A program made the translations under genes and the position numbers. Shown piece after piece: positions 57,109-64,000 of a stretch of DNA of 64,000 nt. Numbering within the stretch: position 1 is the first letter of the stretch; each line of letters starts with the position of its first letter. Source of the stretch: Magnetospirillum sp. 64-120 (lineage in GTDB: Bacteria; Pseudomonadota; Alphaproteobacteria; Rhodospirillales; Magnetospirillaceae); NCBI GenBank assembly GCA_001898825.1, contig MKVK01000043.1:62001-126000 (forward strand), given 5' to 3'. Under the pieces are notes generated by a model. That model searched no databases and was not told where the DNA came from. It saw nothing but the letters and a program-made list of their open reading frames with translations.

Positions 57109-57996
57109 ATGGCTGCCACCGCCCGTCCTCGCCGTTCCGTCCTTTACATGCCGGGGTCCAACGCCCGCGCCCTGGAAAAGGCCCGCACCCTGGCCGCCGA
57201 CGGCCTGATTCTTGATCTGGAAGACGCGGTGTCGCCCGATGCCAAGGACGTGGCGCGTGGGCAGGTCTGCGACGCGGTCAAGGCCGGTGGTTACGGCGGT
57301 CGTGAATTGCTGGTCCGCGTCAACGGCCTGGGTACGCCCTGGGGCTATGCCGACGTGGTGGCGGCGTCCACCTCGGGCGCCCATGGCATCCTGATCCCCA
57401 AGGTGGAAAGCGCCGACATGGTGCGTCAGGTGGAAACCATCATGAACGCGTCCGGGGCGCCGGCCGACATGGCCATCTGGTGCATGATGGAAACCCCCAA
57501 GGGCATGCTGCGGGCCGAGGAAATCGCCCTGGCCAGCCCCCGCATGGGTGGTTTCGTCATGGGCACTTCGGATTTGGCCAAGGACCTGCATTGCGCCCAC
57601 ACGCCGATGCGTCTGCCGATGATCACCAGTCTGGGCCTGTGCCTGCTGGCCGCCCGCGCCTATGGCTTGGCCGCCATCGATGGCGTGCATCTGGACCTGA
57701 ACGACGATGCCGGTTTCGAAGCCCATTGTGTCCAGGGTCTGGAATTGGGCTTTGACGGCAAGACCCTGATCCATCCCAAGACCATCGACGTCGCCAACCG
57801 CGTCTATGCCCCTTCGGAAAAAGAGGTGGAGTGGTCGAAGAAGATCATCGCCGCCCATGCCGAAGCCGCGGCACAAGGCCAAGGCGTGGTGGTGGTCGAT
57901 GGCAAGCTGGTGGAAAACCTGCACGTGGAAAACGCCAAGCGTCTGGTCACCTTGTCTGAACAGATCGCTGGTCTGGAAGCGGACCTGAGCAAATAA
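57109..57996 (+). CDS. Malyl-CoA lyase/thioesterase-like protein (HpcH/CitE family)
   Basis: The 295-residue TIM-barrel protein belongs to the CitE/HpcH family. It shows RRSVLYMPGSNARALEKA, the metal and CoA region LILDLEDAVSPDAK, LVRVNGLGTPWG, IWCMMETPKGMLRAEEIA and FDGKTLIHPKTID. The best fit from memory is the Mcl2-type (3S)-malyl-CoA thioesterase or a malyl-CoA lyase. Its neighbour is mesaconyl-CoA hydratase, which puts it in the ethylmalonyl-CoA pathway. Distinguishing the lyase from the thioesterase needs activity data or a tree. Confidence 0.8.
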   Translation: MAATARPRRSVLYMPGSNARALEKARTLAADGLILDLEDAVSPDAKDVARGQVCDAVKAGGYGGRELLVRVNGLGTPWGYADVVAASTSGAHGILIPKVESADMVRQVETIMNASGAPADMAIWCMMETPKGMLRAEEIALASPRMGGFVMGTSDLAKDLHCAHTPMRLPMITSLGLCLLAARAYGLAAIDGVHLDLNDDAGFEAHCVQGLELGFDGKTLIHPKTIDVANRVYAPSEKEVEWSKKIIAAHAEAAAQGQGVVVVDGKLVENLHVENAKRLVTLSEQIAGLEADLSK

Positions 57997-57999
57997 TCC

Positions 58000-58066
58000 G
58001 TCACCCCCGGGCTTGACCCGGGGGTCCATGGTAGCGGGTGGATGCCTGGGTCAAGCCCGGGCATGA
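58000..58066. repeat. Intergenic inverted repeat between the CitE-like gene and mch
   Basis: GTCACCCCCGGGCTTGACCC (from 58000) and GGGTCAAGCCCGGGCATGAC (ending 58066) form inverted arms of about 27 bases separated by about 14 bases. It resembles dispersed CGGGCTTGACCCGGG-type palindromes of alphaproteobacteria and differs in sequence from the element at 20663-20744. It lies within a likely operon and could stabilise the upstream transcript. Confidence 0.7.
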
Positions 58067-58088
58067 CGCCTTCAACAAGGATCATCCC

Positions 58089-59141
58089 ATGAGCAAGACC
58101 AATTCCGGCAATTTCTTCGAAGATTTCCGCATCGGCCAGGAAATCCGCCACGCCACACCGCGCACCGTGACCTCGGGCGATGCCGCCCTTTACACTGCGC
58201 TTTACGGCTCGCGCTTCGCCTTCAACTCGTCGGTGGAATTCGCCAAGTCCTGCGGCATGCCCGGACAGCCCCTGGACGATCTGGCCGCCTTCCACATCGC
58301 GTTTGGCAAGACCGTGCCCGACGTGTCGTTGAACGCCGTGGCCAACCTGGGTTATGCCGACGGCCGTTTCGGCGTGGCGGTCTATGCCGGCGACACCATC
58401 ACCACCACGTCCACGGTGATCGGGCTCAAGGAAAACTCCAACAAGCAGACCGGCGTGGTCTATGTGCGCTCGACCGGAACCAACCAGAAGGGCGAGATGG
58501 TCGTCGACTACGTCCGCTGGGTGATGGTGAAAAAGCGTGACGTCAACGCCCCGGCCCCGGAAGAAGTGGTGCCCGAACTGCCGGGTTCGGTGGCGGCTGG
58601 CGACCTGCTGATCCCGGCCGGTCTGAACGCGGGTTCCTATGACAACGTGCTGGCCGGTTCCAGCCATCGTTGGGGCGATTACGCGGTGGGCGAGAAGATC
58701 GATCATGTGGACGGCATGACCATCGAGGAAGCCGAGCACATGATGGCCACCCGGTTGTGGCAGAACACCGCCAAGGTCCACTTCAACCAGCACACCGAAG
58801 GCCAGGGCCGTTTCGGCCGCCGCCTGATCTATGGCGGCCACATCATCAGCATGGCCCGGGCGCTGTCGTTCAACGGCCTGGGCAACGCCTTCAAGATCGC
58901 CGCCATCAACGGCGGTCGCCACGTCAACCCGACGTTTGCCGGCGACACCATCTATGCGTGGTCGGAAGTGCTGGAAAAGATCGAATTGCCCGGCCGCACC
59001 GACATCGGCGCCCTGCGTCTGCGTCTGGTGGCGCTGAAGAACCGCTCGGCCCACGACTTCACCTTGAAGTCGGAAGACGGCAAGGGCTTTGACCCGGCGG
59101 TGGTGTTGGATTTCGATTACACGGTGCTGATGCCGCGTTAA
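58089..59141 (+). CDS. mch: Mesaconyl-CoA hydratase (beta-methylmalyl-CoA dehydratase)
   Basis: The 350-residue enzyme hydrates mesaconyl-CoA to beta-methylmalyl-CoA in the ethylmalonyl-CoA pathway of acetate assimilation. It has two MaoC-like hot-dog domains: the first (about 10-165) with GNFFEDFRIGQEIRHATPRT, the second (about 190-345) with FGRRLIYGGHIISMARALSF and NPTFAGDTIYAW. The length is typical for Mch. AAGGAT precedes ATG 58089. The upstream CitE-family gene would act on the next intermediate. Confidence 0.9.
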   Translation: MSKTNSGNFFEDFRIGQEIRHATPRTVTSGDAALYTALYGSRFAFNSSVEFAKSCGMPGQPLDDLAAFHIAFGKTVPDVSLNAVANLGYADGRFGVAVYAGDTITTTSTVIGLKENSNKQTGVVYVRSTGTNQKGEMVVDYVRWVMVKKRDVNAPAPEEVVPELPGSVAAGDLLIPAGLNAGSYDNVLAGSSHRWGDYAVGEKIDHVDGMTIEEAEHMMATRLWQNTAKVHFNQHTEGQGRFGRRLIYGGHIISMARALSFNGLGNAFKIAAINGGRHVNPTFAGDTIYAWSEVLEKIELPGRTDIGALRLRLVALKNRSAHDFTLKSEDGKGFDPAVVLDFDYTVLMPR

Positions 59142-59157
59142 ACGCGGTGCGACCGGA

Positions 59158-59190
59158 ACGGCCCGCTTGGCGACAGGCGGGCCGTTTTTT
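59158..59190. terminator. Terminator after mch, possibly bidirectional
   Basis: ACGGCCCGC (59158-59166) pairs with GCGGGCCGT (59177-59185) around a ten-base loop, followed by six T residues. The convergent hemerythrin gene ends at 59190, so the same stem may serve both sides. Confidence 0.85.
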
Positions 59191-59636
59191 CATGCCCGCA
59201 GGTAATCGCGCGCGTCCATGTCCCAGGACAGGACGTGGCCCATCACCAGCCGGCGGATGAAACGCAGCAGCTGGGCTTCCAGCTTGGCTTGCGGCATGGC
59301 GTGGATGTTGTTGGCGATGGTGCGCATCTCCAGCAGCATGTCGCGGTGGTCGCGGGCATGGTCGGGAAGCGTCGGGCAGTGGCGTCGCGCCATCAAATCC
59401 TCTTCGTTGGCGAAGTGGGTTTCGACGATGGCCGCCAGTTTGCCCAGTTCCTCTTCCAGATCAAGGCGGTGGTCGGCGGCCATCCAGTCGGCGTAGACAC
59501 GGTTCAGGGATTCGACGATGGCGCGATGCTCGCCATCGATCACCGGGTTGTCCACCGACAGGGTGTCGTCCCAATGGATCAGTTCCCCCACCAGCGGCGG
59601 CGGCGTGTGGCCGTGGAACAGGCTGAGAAGCGACAT
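59190..59636 (-). CDS. Bacteriohemerythrin
   Basis: The 148-residue protein is a four-helix di-iron oxygen-binding protein. The ligand set is complete: the histidine and aspartate around IHWDDTLSVDNPVIDGEHRA, then ETHFANEEDLM, HARDHRDMLLEM and HVLSWDMDARDYL. It could bind, carry or sense oxygen in a microaerophilic cell. GGGAGG lies before ATG 59636, and the longer frame runs into the next gene. It is 14 bases from the zinc-ribbon gene and surely co-transcribed. Confidence 0.9.
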   Translation of the reverse strand: MSLLSLFHGHTPPPLVGELIHWDDTLSVDNPVIDGEHRAIVESLNRVYADWMAADHRLDLEEELGKLAAIVETHFANEEDLMARRHCPTLPDHARDHRDMLLEMRTIANNIHAMPQAKLEAQLLRFIRRLVMGHVLSWDMDARDYLRA

Positions 59637-59650
59637 GGTGACCTCCCTGG

Positions 59651-59989
59651 TTAATCGGTCCAGCCGTGGGGCGTGGGGATCAGCGGCACGCGGTCGGGCT
59701 GCACTTCGCTGGATTCCCGGCCGTCGCGGCTGACGAATTCGCTCCAGCCGCAAGCCGGGCACAACAGCAATTGTCCGCTGGCGGCCACATGGGCGGCGAC
59801 TGGCGCGCCGCAATTGTGACAATGGATCAGATCGGCCGAGCCATCATGTCTCGCGTCGTCAATATGGTCATGAACGTAATTGGCGATGCCAAGAAGCTGT
59901 TGGCGCAGGACCGACACCTCCTTGTGCAGGTGCGCGACTTCGCGGGTTAGTTCGCTAAGATCGTGCGTCGATAGTTCTGACGTTGACAT
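59651..59989 (-). CDS. Coiled-coil zinc-ribbon protein
   Basis: The 112-residue protein has an N-terminal coiled coil (about 10-40, LSELTREVAHLHKEVSVLRQ) and a zinc ribbon built from CHNCG and CPACG (about 57-80), then a polar tail. I do not know the family. AGGAGAG precedes ATG 59989. As the first gene of an operon with the hemerythrin, it might be a regulator or metal-handling partner, which is inference. Confidence 0.7.
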   Translation of the reverse strand: MSTSELSTHDLSELTREVAHLHKEVSVLRQQLLGIANYVHDHIDDARHDGSADLIHCHNCGAPVAAHVAASGQLLLCPACGWSEFVSRDGRESSEVQPDRVPLIPTPHGWTD

Positions 59990-60358
59990 GATGCTCTCCT
60001 GTTCATTTTTCTTATTTATCGGAATTATACATTTTTGTAGTGATCATGTATTCCATACAACTGTATAGTGCGATAAATAAAATTTTATCTATATTGCGTG
60101 AATGGCGGTGTTCTGCGGTGTATATGTGGCCAGTTTTTCTACCGATGCGCACAGGTCGGGGCGGCTATGCGCGGGGCGAATAATTCGGCACCGGAATGCC
60201 CACCACCCCCTTGGGTGGGGAGCGGGTAGCCGCCCCCGCCAAAAAGTGTGGCCCTTGGCGTTGACTCGGACGCCCCTAAACGCTAAACACTTGCCCCACA
60301 TTGCCGCACGTAGGGGGGCGTTTTGCCCCGCACTTCAGAAGTTTCGGGGGCCCAACCC
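59990..60358. promoter_or_regulatory. Divergent control region between the zinc-ribbon gene and sdhC
   Basis: The 369-base gap holds the sdh promoter and the promoter of the hemerythrin operon. Bases 60000-60105 are AT-rich, unlike the flanks, and contain the palindrome GATAAA-N6-TTTATC (60072-60089) with a perfect ATAAAATTTTAT core (60077-60088). This could be an operator of the Fur or another dimeric regulator class. Short GC hairpins near 60200-60220 and 60315-60329 lie in the probable sdh leader. No gene is seen. Confidence 0.45.
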
Positions 60359-60742
60359 ATGAGCACGCGCAACCGGCCGCTTTCTCCGCATCTCGACATC
60401 TATCGCCTGCCTTTGCTGGCGATCATGTCCATCTCCCACCGTATTACCGGCGTTGGCCTGGTGATCGGCTTGTTCGCCCTGGCCTGGTGGCTGTGCGCCG
60501 CCGCGTCGGGTCCGGAATCCTTCGCCGCCGCCCAGGCGGTGTTCGGGTCGTTCCTGGGCAAGCTGTTCCTGCTGGGCTGGACCGTCGCCCTGTTCTTCCA
60601 CCTCAGCCATGGTGTCCGTCACCTGCTGTGGGACTCGGGCTGGGGCTTCGAGCTGTCGCAGGCCTATCTGTCGGCCAAGATCGCGCTTGGCGCGACCGCC
60701 GTTCTGACCGTCCTGGCCATCGCCATCTATCTGGTGGCCTAA
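60359..60742 (+). CDS. sdhC: Succinate dehydrogenase cytochrome b556 subunit
   Basis: The 127-residue protein is one of two membrane anchors of complex II. The family text RPLSPHLDIYRLPLLAIMSI with SHRITGVGL, three helices, and the haem-ligand region LFFHLSHGVRHLLWD are present. ATG 60359 fits the family start; the ribosome site is weak. sdhD follows after 13 bases. Confidence 0.95.
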   Translation: MSTRNRPLSPHLDIYRLPLLAIMSISHRITGVGLVIGLFALAWWLCAAASGPESFAAAQAVFGSFLGKLFLLGWTVALFFHLSHGVRHLLWDSGWGFELSQAYLSAKIALGATAVLTVLAIAIYLVA

Positions 60743-60755
60743 GGGAGAGACCGAC

Positions 60756-61136
60756 ATGACCCTTCGTTCCCCCATCGGCCGCGCTCGCGGTCTTGGCTCG
60801 GCCAAGTCGGGCATGGGCCATCACTGGTCGACCATCGTCACCGCGGTCGGCCTGATTCCCTTGTCGCTGTGGTTCGTGGTTTCCATCGCCCGCTTGGCCG
60901 GTGCCGACCACGCCGCCTTCTCGGCCTGGATCGGCCAGGGCTCCAACGCCGCCCTGATGATCCTGACCATCGGTCTGGTCTGCTATCACGCCTCGCTGGG
61001 CCTTTCCATGGTCATCGAGGATTATGTGAGCTGCAAGGCCAAGAAGTTCGCCGGTCTGCTGGCGACCCGCCTGATCGCCGCTTTGCTGGCGGTCGGCATG
61101 ACCGTTTCGATCCTTAAAATCGCCGTCGGAGGCTAA
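60756..61136 (+). CDS. sdhD: Succinate dehydrogenase membrane anchor subunit
   Basis: The 126-residue protein has three membrane helices and the second haem-side histidine in [18 protein letters not shown]. It opens with [20 protein letters not shown], typical of alphaproteobacterial SdhD. GGGAGA precedes ATG 60756. It is placed between sdhC and sdhA. Confidence 0.93.
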   Translation: MTLRSPIGRARGLGSAKSGMGHHWSTIVTAVGLIPLSLWFVVSIARLAGADHAAFSAWIGQGSNAALMILTIGLVCYHASLGLSMVIEDYVSCKAKKFAGLLATRLIAALLAVGMTVSILKIAVGG

Positions 61137-61141
61137 CCGCA

Positions 61142-62923
61142 ATGGCTGCGTACAAGATCATCGACCACACCTACGACGTCGTGGTCGTCGGCGCCGGCGG
61201 CGCTGGCCTGCGTGCCACCATGGGCATGGGTGCGGCCGGTTTCAAAACCGCCTGCATCACCAAGGTGTTCCCCACCCGCTCGCACACCGTGGCCGCCCAG
61301 GGCGGCATCGGCGCTTCCCTTGGCAACATGGCCGAGGACAATTGGAAGTGGCACATGTACGACACCGTCAAGGGGTCGGACTGGCTGGGCGACCAAGACG
61401 CCATCGAATACATGTGCCGCGAGGCCGTGCCGGCGGTGTACGAACTTGAACATTTCGGCGTGCCGTTCTCGCGCACCCCGGAAGGCAAGATCTATCAGCG
61501 CCCGTTCGGCGGTCACATGTCGAACTTCGGCGAAAAGCCGGTGCAGCGCGCCTGCGCCGCCGCTGACCGTACCGGTCATGCCATCCTGCACACGCTGTAC
61601 TCGCAGTCGCTGAAGCATTCTTGCGAATTCTTCGTCGAATATTTCGCCCTGGACCTGATCATGGAAAACGGCGCTTGCCGTGGCGTCATGGCCTGGAACC
61701 TGGACGACGGCACCCTGCACCGTTTCCGCGCCCACAAGGTGGTGCTGGCTTCGGGCGGCTATGGCCGCGCCTATTTCAGCTGCACCTCGGCCCATACCTG
61801 CACCGGCGACGGTCATGGCATGGTGGCCCGTGCCGGCCTGCCGCTGCAGGACATGGAATTCGTGCAGTTCCACCCCACCGGCATCTACGGTTCGGGCTGT
61901 CTGATCACCGAAGGTGCCCGCGGCGAAGGCGGCATCCTGCGCAATTCGGCCGGCGAACGTTTCATGGAACGTTATGCGCCGACCGCCAAGGACCTGGCCT
62001 CGCGTGACGTCGTCAGCCGCGCCATGACCATGGAAATCCGCGAAGGCCGTGGCGTTGGCGATCACAACGACCACATCTTCCTGCATTTGGACCATCTGGA
62101 TCCGGCCGATCTGGAACTGCGTCTGCCCGGCATCTCCGAAACCTCGAAGATCTTCGCCGGCGTCGACGTCACCAAGCAGCCGATCCCGGTGTTGCCGACC
62201 GTCCACTACAACATGGGCGGCATCCCCACCAACCTGTACGGCGAAGTGCTGCGCCCGACCGCCGACAACCCCGACGCCACCGTCGAAGGTCTGATGGCCA
62301 TCGGTGAGGCCGCCTGCGTGTCGGTCCACGGCGCCAACCGCCTGGGCACCAACTCGCTGTTGGACATCGTGGTGTTCGGTCGCGCCGCCGCCCTGCGTGC
62401 CGCCGACACCCTGAAGCCCGGCACCCCGCACAAGCCGCTGCCGGCCGATTCGGCCGACCTGGCCGTGTCGCGTTTCGATCGTCTGCGCAACGCTTCGGGT
62501 TCCATGCATACCAGCGAAATCCGTCTGGCCATGCAAAAGACCATGCAGAACGACGCCGCGGTGTTCCGCACCTCGAAGTCGTTGGCCGAGGGCGTCGAGA
62601 AGATGTACGAAGTCGCCTCGACCCTGCCGCAGCTGAAGATCAACGACCGTTCCACCGTGTGGAACTCGGATCTGGTCGAAGCTTTCGAGCTGGAAAACCT
62701 GATGGACTGCGCGCTGGCGACCATCGTGTCGGCGGAAGCCCGTCACGAATCGCGCGGTGCCCACGCCCACGAGGATTATCCGGATCGCGACGACGTGAAC
62801 TGGCAGAAGCACACCCTGGCCACCGTCAAGGACGGCAAGGTGAGCCTGGACTACCGTCCGGTGCACACCTACACGCTGACCGACGAGGTCGAGTACATCA
62901 AGCCGCAAAAGCGCGTGTACTAA
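61142..62923 (+). CDS. sdhA: Succinate dehydrogenase flavoprotein subunit
   Basis: The 593-residue subunit oxidises succinate to fumarate. The FAD loop is [17 protein letters not shown], the covalent-FAD histidine is in [12 protein letters not shown], and active-site regions include [32 protein letters not shown] and [18 protein letters not shown]. The length is standard. GGAGG inside the end of sdhD serves as its ribosome site. Electrons pass to SdhB. Confidence 0.98.
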   Translation: MAAYKIIDHTYDVVVVGAGGAGLRATMGMGAAGFKTACITKVFPTRSHTVAAQGGIGASLGNMAEDNWKWHMYDTVKGSDWLGDQDAIEYMCREAVPAVYELEHFGVPFSRTPEGKIYQRPFGGHMSNFGEKPVQRACAAADRTGHAILHTLYSQSLKHSCEFFVEYFALDLIMENGACRGVMAWNLDDGTLHRFRAHKVVLASGGYGRAYFSCTSAHTCTGDGHGMVARAGLPLQDMEFVQFHPTGIYGSGCLITEGARGEGGILRNSAGERFMERYAPTAKDLASRDVVSRAMTMEIREGRGVGDHNDHIFLHLDHLDPADLELRLPGISETSKIFAGVDVTKQPIPVLPTVHYNMGGIPTNLYGEVLRPTADNPDATVEGLMAIGEAACVSVHGANRLGTNSLLDIVVFGRAAALRAADTLKPGTPHKPLPADSADLAVSRFDRLRNASGSMHTSEIRLAMQKTMQNDAAVFRTSKSLAEGVEKMYEVASTLPQLKINDRSTVWNSDLVEAFELENLMDCALATIVSAEARHESRGAHAHEDYPDRDDVNWQKHTLATVKDGKVSLDYRPVHTYTLTDEVEYIKPQKRVY

Positions 62924-62945
62924 GGCCGGACAAGGAGAGAAAGAC

Positions 62946-63728
62946 ATGGTCGAATTTTCCCTGCCCGCCAATTCCCGGGTGCAGACCGGCAAGAGCCACA
63001 AGGCCGCTGCCGGTGCCAAGAACGTGAAGACCTTCAAGATCTATCGCTATGATCCGGATTCGGGTTCCAACCCGCGTCTGGACTCGTACGAGATCGATCT
63101 GGACAAGTGCGGCCCGATGGTTCTGGACGCGCTGTTGAAGATCAAGAACGAGATCGACTCGACGCTCACCTTCCGCCGTTCCTGCCGTGAAGGCATCTGC
63201 GGTTCGTGCGCCATGAACATCGATGGCAGCAACACCCTGGCGTGCTTGAAGCCCATCGAGGACATCAAGGGCGACGCCAAGATCTATCCGCTGCCGCACA
63301 TGCCGGTGGTCAAGGATCTGGTGCCCGACCTGACCATCCCCTATGCCCAGCTGGCCTCGGTCAAGCCGTGGATGCAGACCCAGACCCCGCCGCCCCCGGA
63401 TGGCGAGCGTCTGCAGTCGCCGGAAGAGCGTGAGAAGCTGGACGGCATGTGGGAGTGCATCCTGTGCTTCTGCTGCCAGACCAGCTGCCCCAGCTATTGG
63501 TGGAACGGCGATCGTTACCTGGGACCGGCCGTGCTGTTGCAGGCCGCCCGCTGGATCCACGATTCCCGTGACGAAATGACCGGTGAACGCCTCGATGCGC
63601 TGGAAGATCCCTTCAAGCTGTATCGCTGCCACACCATCATGAACTGCACCAAGACCTGCCCCAAGGGTCTGAACCCGGCCAAGGCCATCGGTTCGATCAA
63701 GACGAAGCTGCTGCAGCGCGGCGTCTGA
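62946..63728 (+). CDS. sdhB: Succinate dehydrogenase iron-sulfur subunit
   Basis: The 260-residue subunit carries the three clusters: [2Fe-2S] from [16 protein letters not shown] with a later Cys (NTLACLK), [4Fe-4S] from [16 protein letters not shown], and [3Fe-4S] from [20 protein letters not shown]. It relays electrons from SdhA to quinone at the SdhCD membrane part. AAGGAGA precedes ATG 62946. It ends the sdhCDAB operon before a strong terminator. Confidence 0.98.
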   Translation: MVEFSLPANSRVQTGKSHKAAAGAKNVKTFKIYRYDPDSGSNPRLDSYEIDLDKCGPMVLDALLKIKNEIDSTLTFRRSCREGICGSCAMNIDGSNTLACLKPIEDIKGDAKIYPLPHMPVVKDLVPDLTIPYAQLASVKPWMQTQTPPPPDGERLQSPEEREKLDGMWECILCFCCQTSCPSYWWNGDRYLGPAVLLQAARWIHDSRDEMTGERLDALEDPFKLYRCHTIMNCTKTCPKGLNPAKAIGSIKTKLLQRGV

Positions 63729-63746
63729 TCTGGGACGGATCAAAGA

Positions 63747-63784
63747 AAAACCCCGCCGGAGCGATCCGGCGGGGTTTTTTGTTT
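63747..63784 (+). terminator. Rho-independent terminator of the sdh operon
   Basis: AAAACCCCGCCGGA (63747-63760) pairs perfectly with TCCGGCGGGGTTTT (63765-63778) around GCGA, and more T residues follow. The A-rich left side means it can also stop transcripts arriving from the convergent gene at 63792. Confidence 0.95.
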
Positions 63785-63791
63785 CATTGTC

Positions 63792-64000
63792 TTATTTGTC
63801 GAATTGCTGCCCCCAGCTTTCCGGCTGCAGTGTGTAGCCGCTGCCCGACGGGTACAGCGGCACCTGACGCGGTGGCTCGGCCAGGATGGGGGCGGGGGCC
63901 ATGTTCGGCTTGCCGGCGATGTCGGCCGGGGACAGCGGGCGATAGCTGGGTTGGGCGGCTGGCATGCTGGCGGGCGCCACCGGGGATGGGGCGGCGGTTT
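63792..64000 (-). CDS. Unidentified Pro/Ala-rich protein, C-terminal end (5' part outside window)
   Basis: Only the last 68 or so residues are in view. They are rich in proline and alanine (PASMPAAQPSYRPLSPADIA, PAPILAEPPRQVPLYPSGSG) and end ESWGQQFDK. No start is needed here, since the frame stays open to the window edge; the GTG at 63980 is probably internal. The composition suggests a disordered tail, perhaps of an envelope protein. No family can be assigned. Confidence 0.6.
   Translation of the reverse strand, partial: TAAPSPVAPASMPAAQPSYRPLSPADIAGKPNMAPAPILAEPPRQVPLYPSGSGYTLQPESWGQQFDK

Noticed and set aside
57007-58029. Longer N-terminus for pdxY
   Set aside because: The extension runs antisense through the CitE-like gene; the kinase family starts at MKILSLSS.
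61133-63037. A 634-codon minus-strand open frame opposite sdhA
   Set aside because: It lies wholly over sdhA, has no motifs and shows the usual antisense composition of high-GC genes.

Overview
This 64 kb window is a GC-rich, densely packed chromosomal segment of an alphaproteobacterium. The best guess is a Rhodospirillales member of the Magnetospirillum type. The class-level call rests on a CcrM-type adenine methyltransferase with GANTC sites in its own leader, a class I lysyl-tRNA synthetase, the glyS-ppdK pair, the kdsD-lptC-lptA-lptB-rpoN-ptsN block, an sdhCDAB operon and a mesaconyl-CoA hydratase. The genus is inference; no magnetosome genes, rRNA, prophage, insertion sequence or CRISPR array was seen.

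Layout. 1-7.7 kb: end of glyS, ppdK, a periplasmic-sensor diguanylate cyclase, an EF-hand amidohydrolase, a TonB/TolA-like protein and a CheY-like receiver. 7.7-18.5 kb: lysK, a pair of cysteine-cluster proteins (YchJ-like and YkgJ-like), a membrane protein, ccrM, a PAS-GGDEF-EAL protein, rnhB, a CPA2 antiporter and a membrane-fused spermidine-synthase-like protein. 18.5-25.3 kb: sulfur oxidation. soxXYZAB plus a CcdA/SoxV-type transporter lie on the minus strand, facing a plus-strand cassette of DsrE-like, SoxW-like and PotD-like periplasmic proteins. No soxCD is present here, so thiosulfate oxidation would be expected to stop at sulfane sulfur unless soxCD lies elsewhere. 25.6-35.4 kb: one gene for a 3,261-residue FecR/RTX secreted protein containing an in-frame 24-bp minisatellite.

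35.5-43.6 kb: signalling genes. These are a soluble CZB chemoreceptor, a three-domain partner-switching regulator (ATPase-receiver-SpoIIE phosphatase) divergent from a STAS protein, a formate/nitrite channel followed by a single-chain PP2C phosphatase/Ser-Thr kinase, a membrane-anchored FKBP fusion and tRNA-Arg(CCU). 43.7-56 kb: dinB, small proteins, an NDUFA9-like reductase, tRNA-Leu(CAG), rnd behind a Shine-Dalgarno-sequestering hairpin, the LPS transport block with rpoN and ptsN, a GST, a polysaccharide deacetylase, a GNAT acetyltransferase and a LysE exporter. 56-64 kb: pdxY, a malyl-CoA lyase-like protein plus mesaconyl-CoA hydratase (ethylmalonyl-CoA pathway), a hemerythrin/zinc-ribbon pair, sdhCDAB, and the 3' end of an unidentified Pro/Ala-rich gene.

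No single locus is certain to be a new system. The least ordinary items are the FecR-RTX giant, the channel/kinase-phosphatase pair, the partner-switching module, the hairpin over the rnd ribosome binding site, and the EF-hand amidohydrolase.
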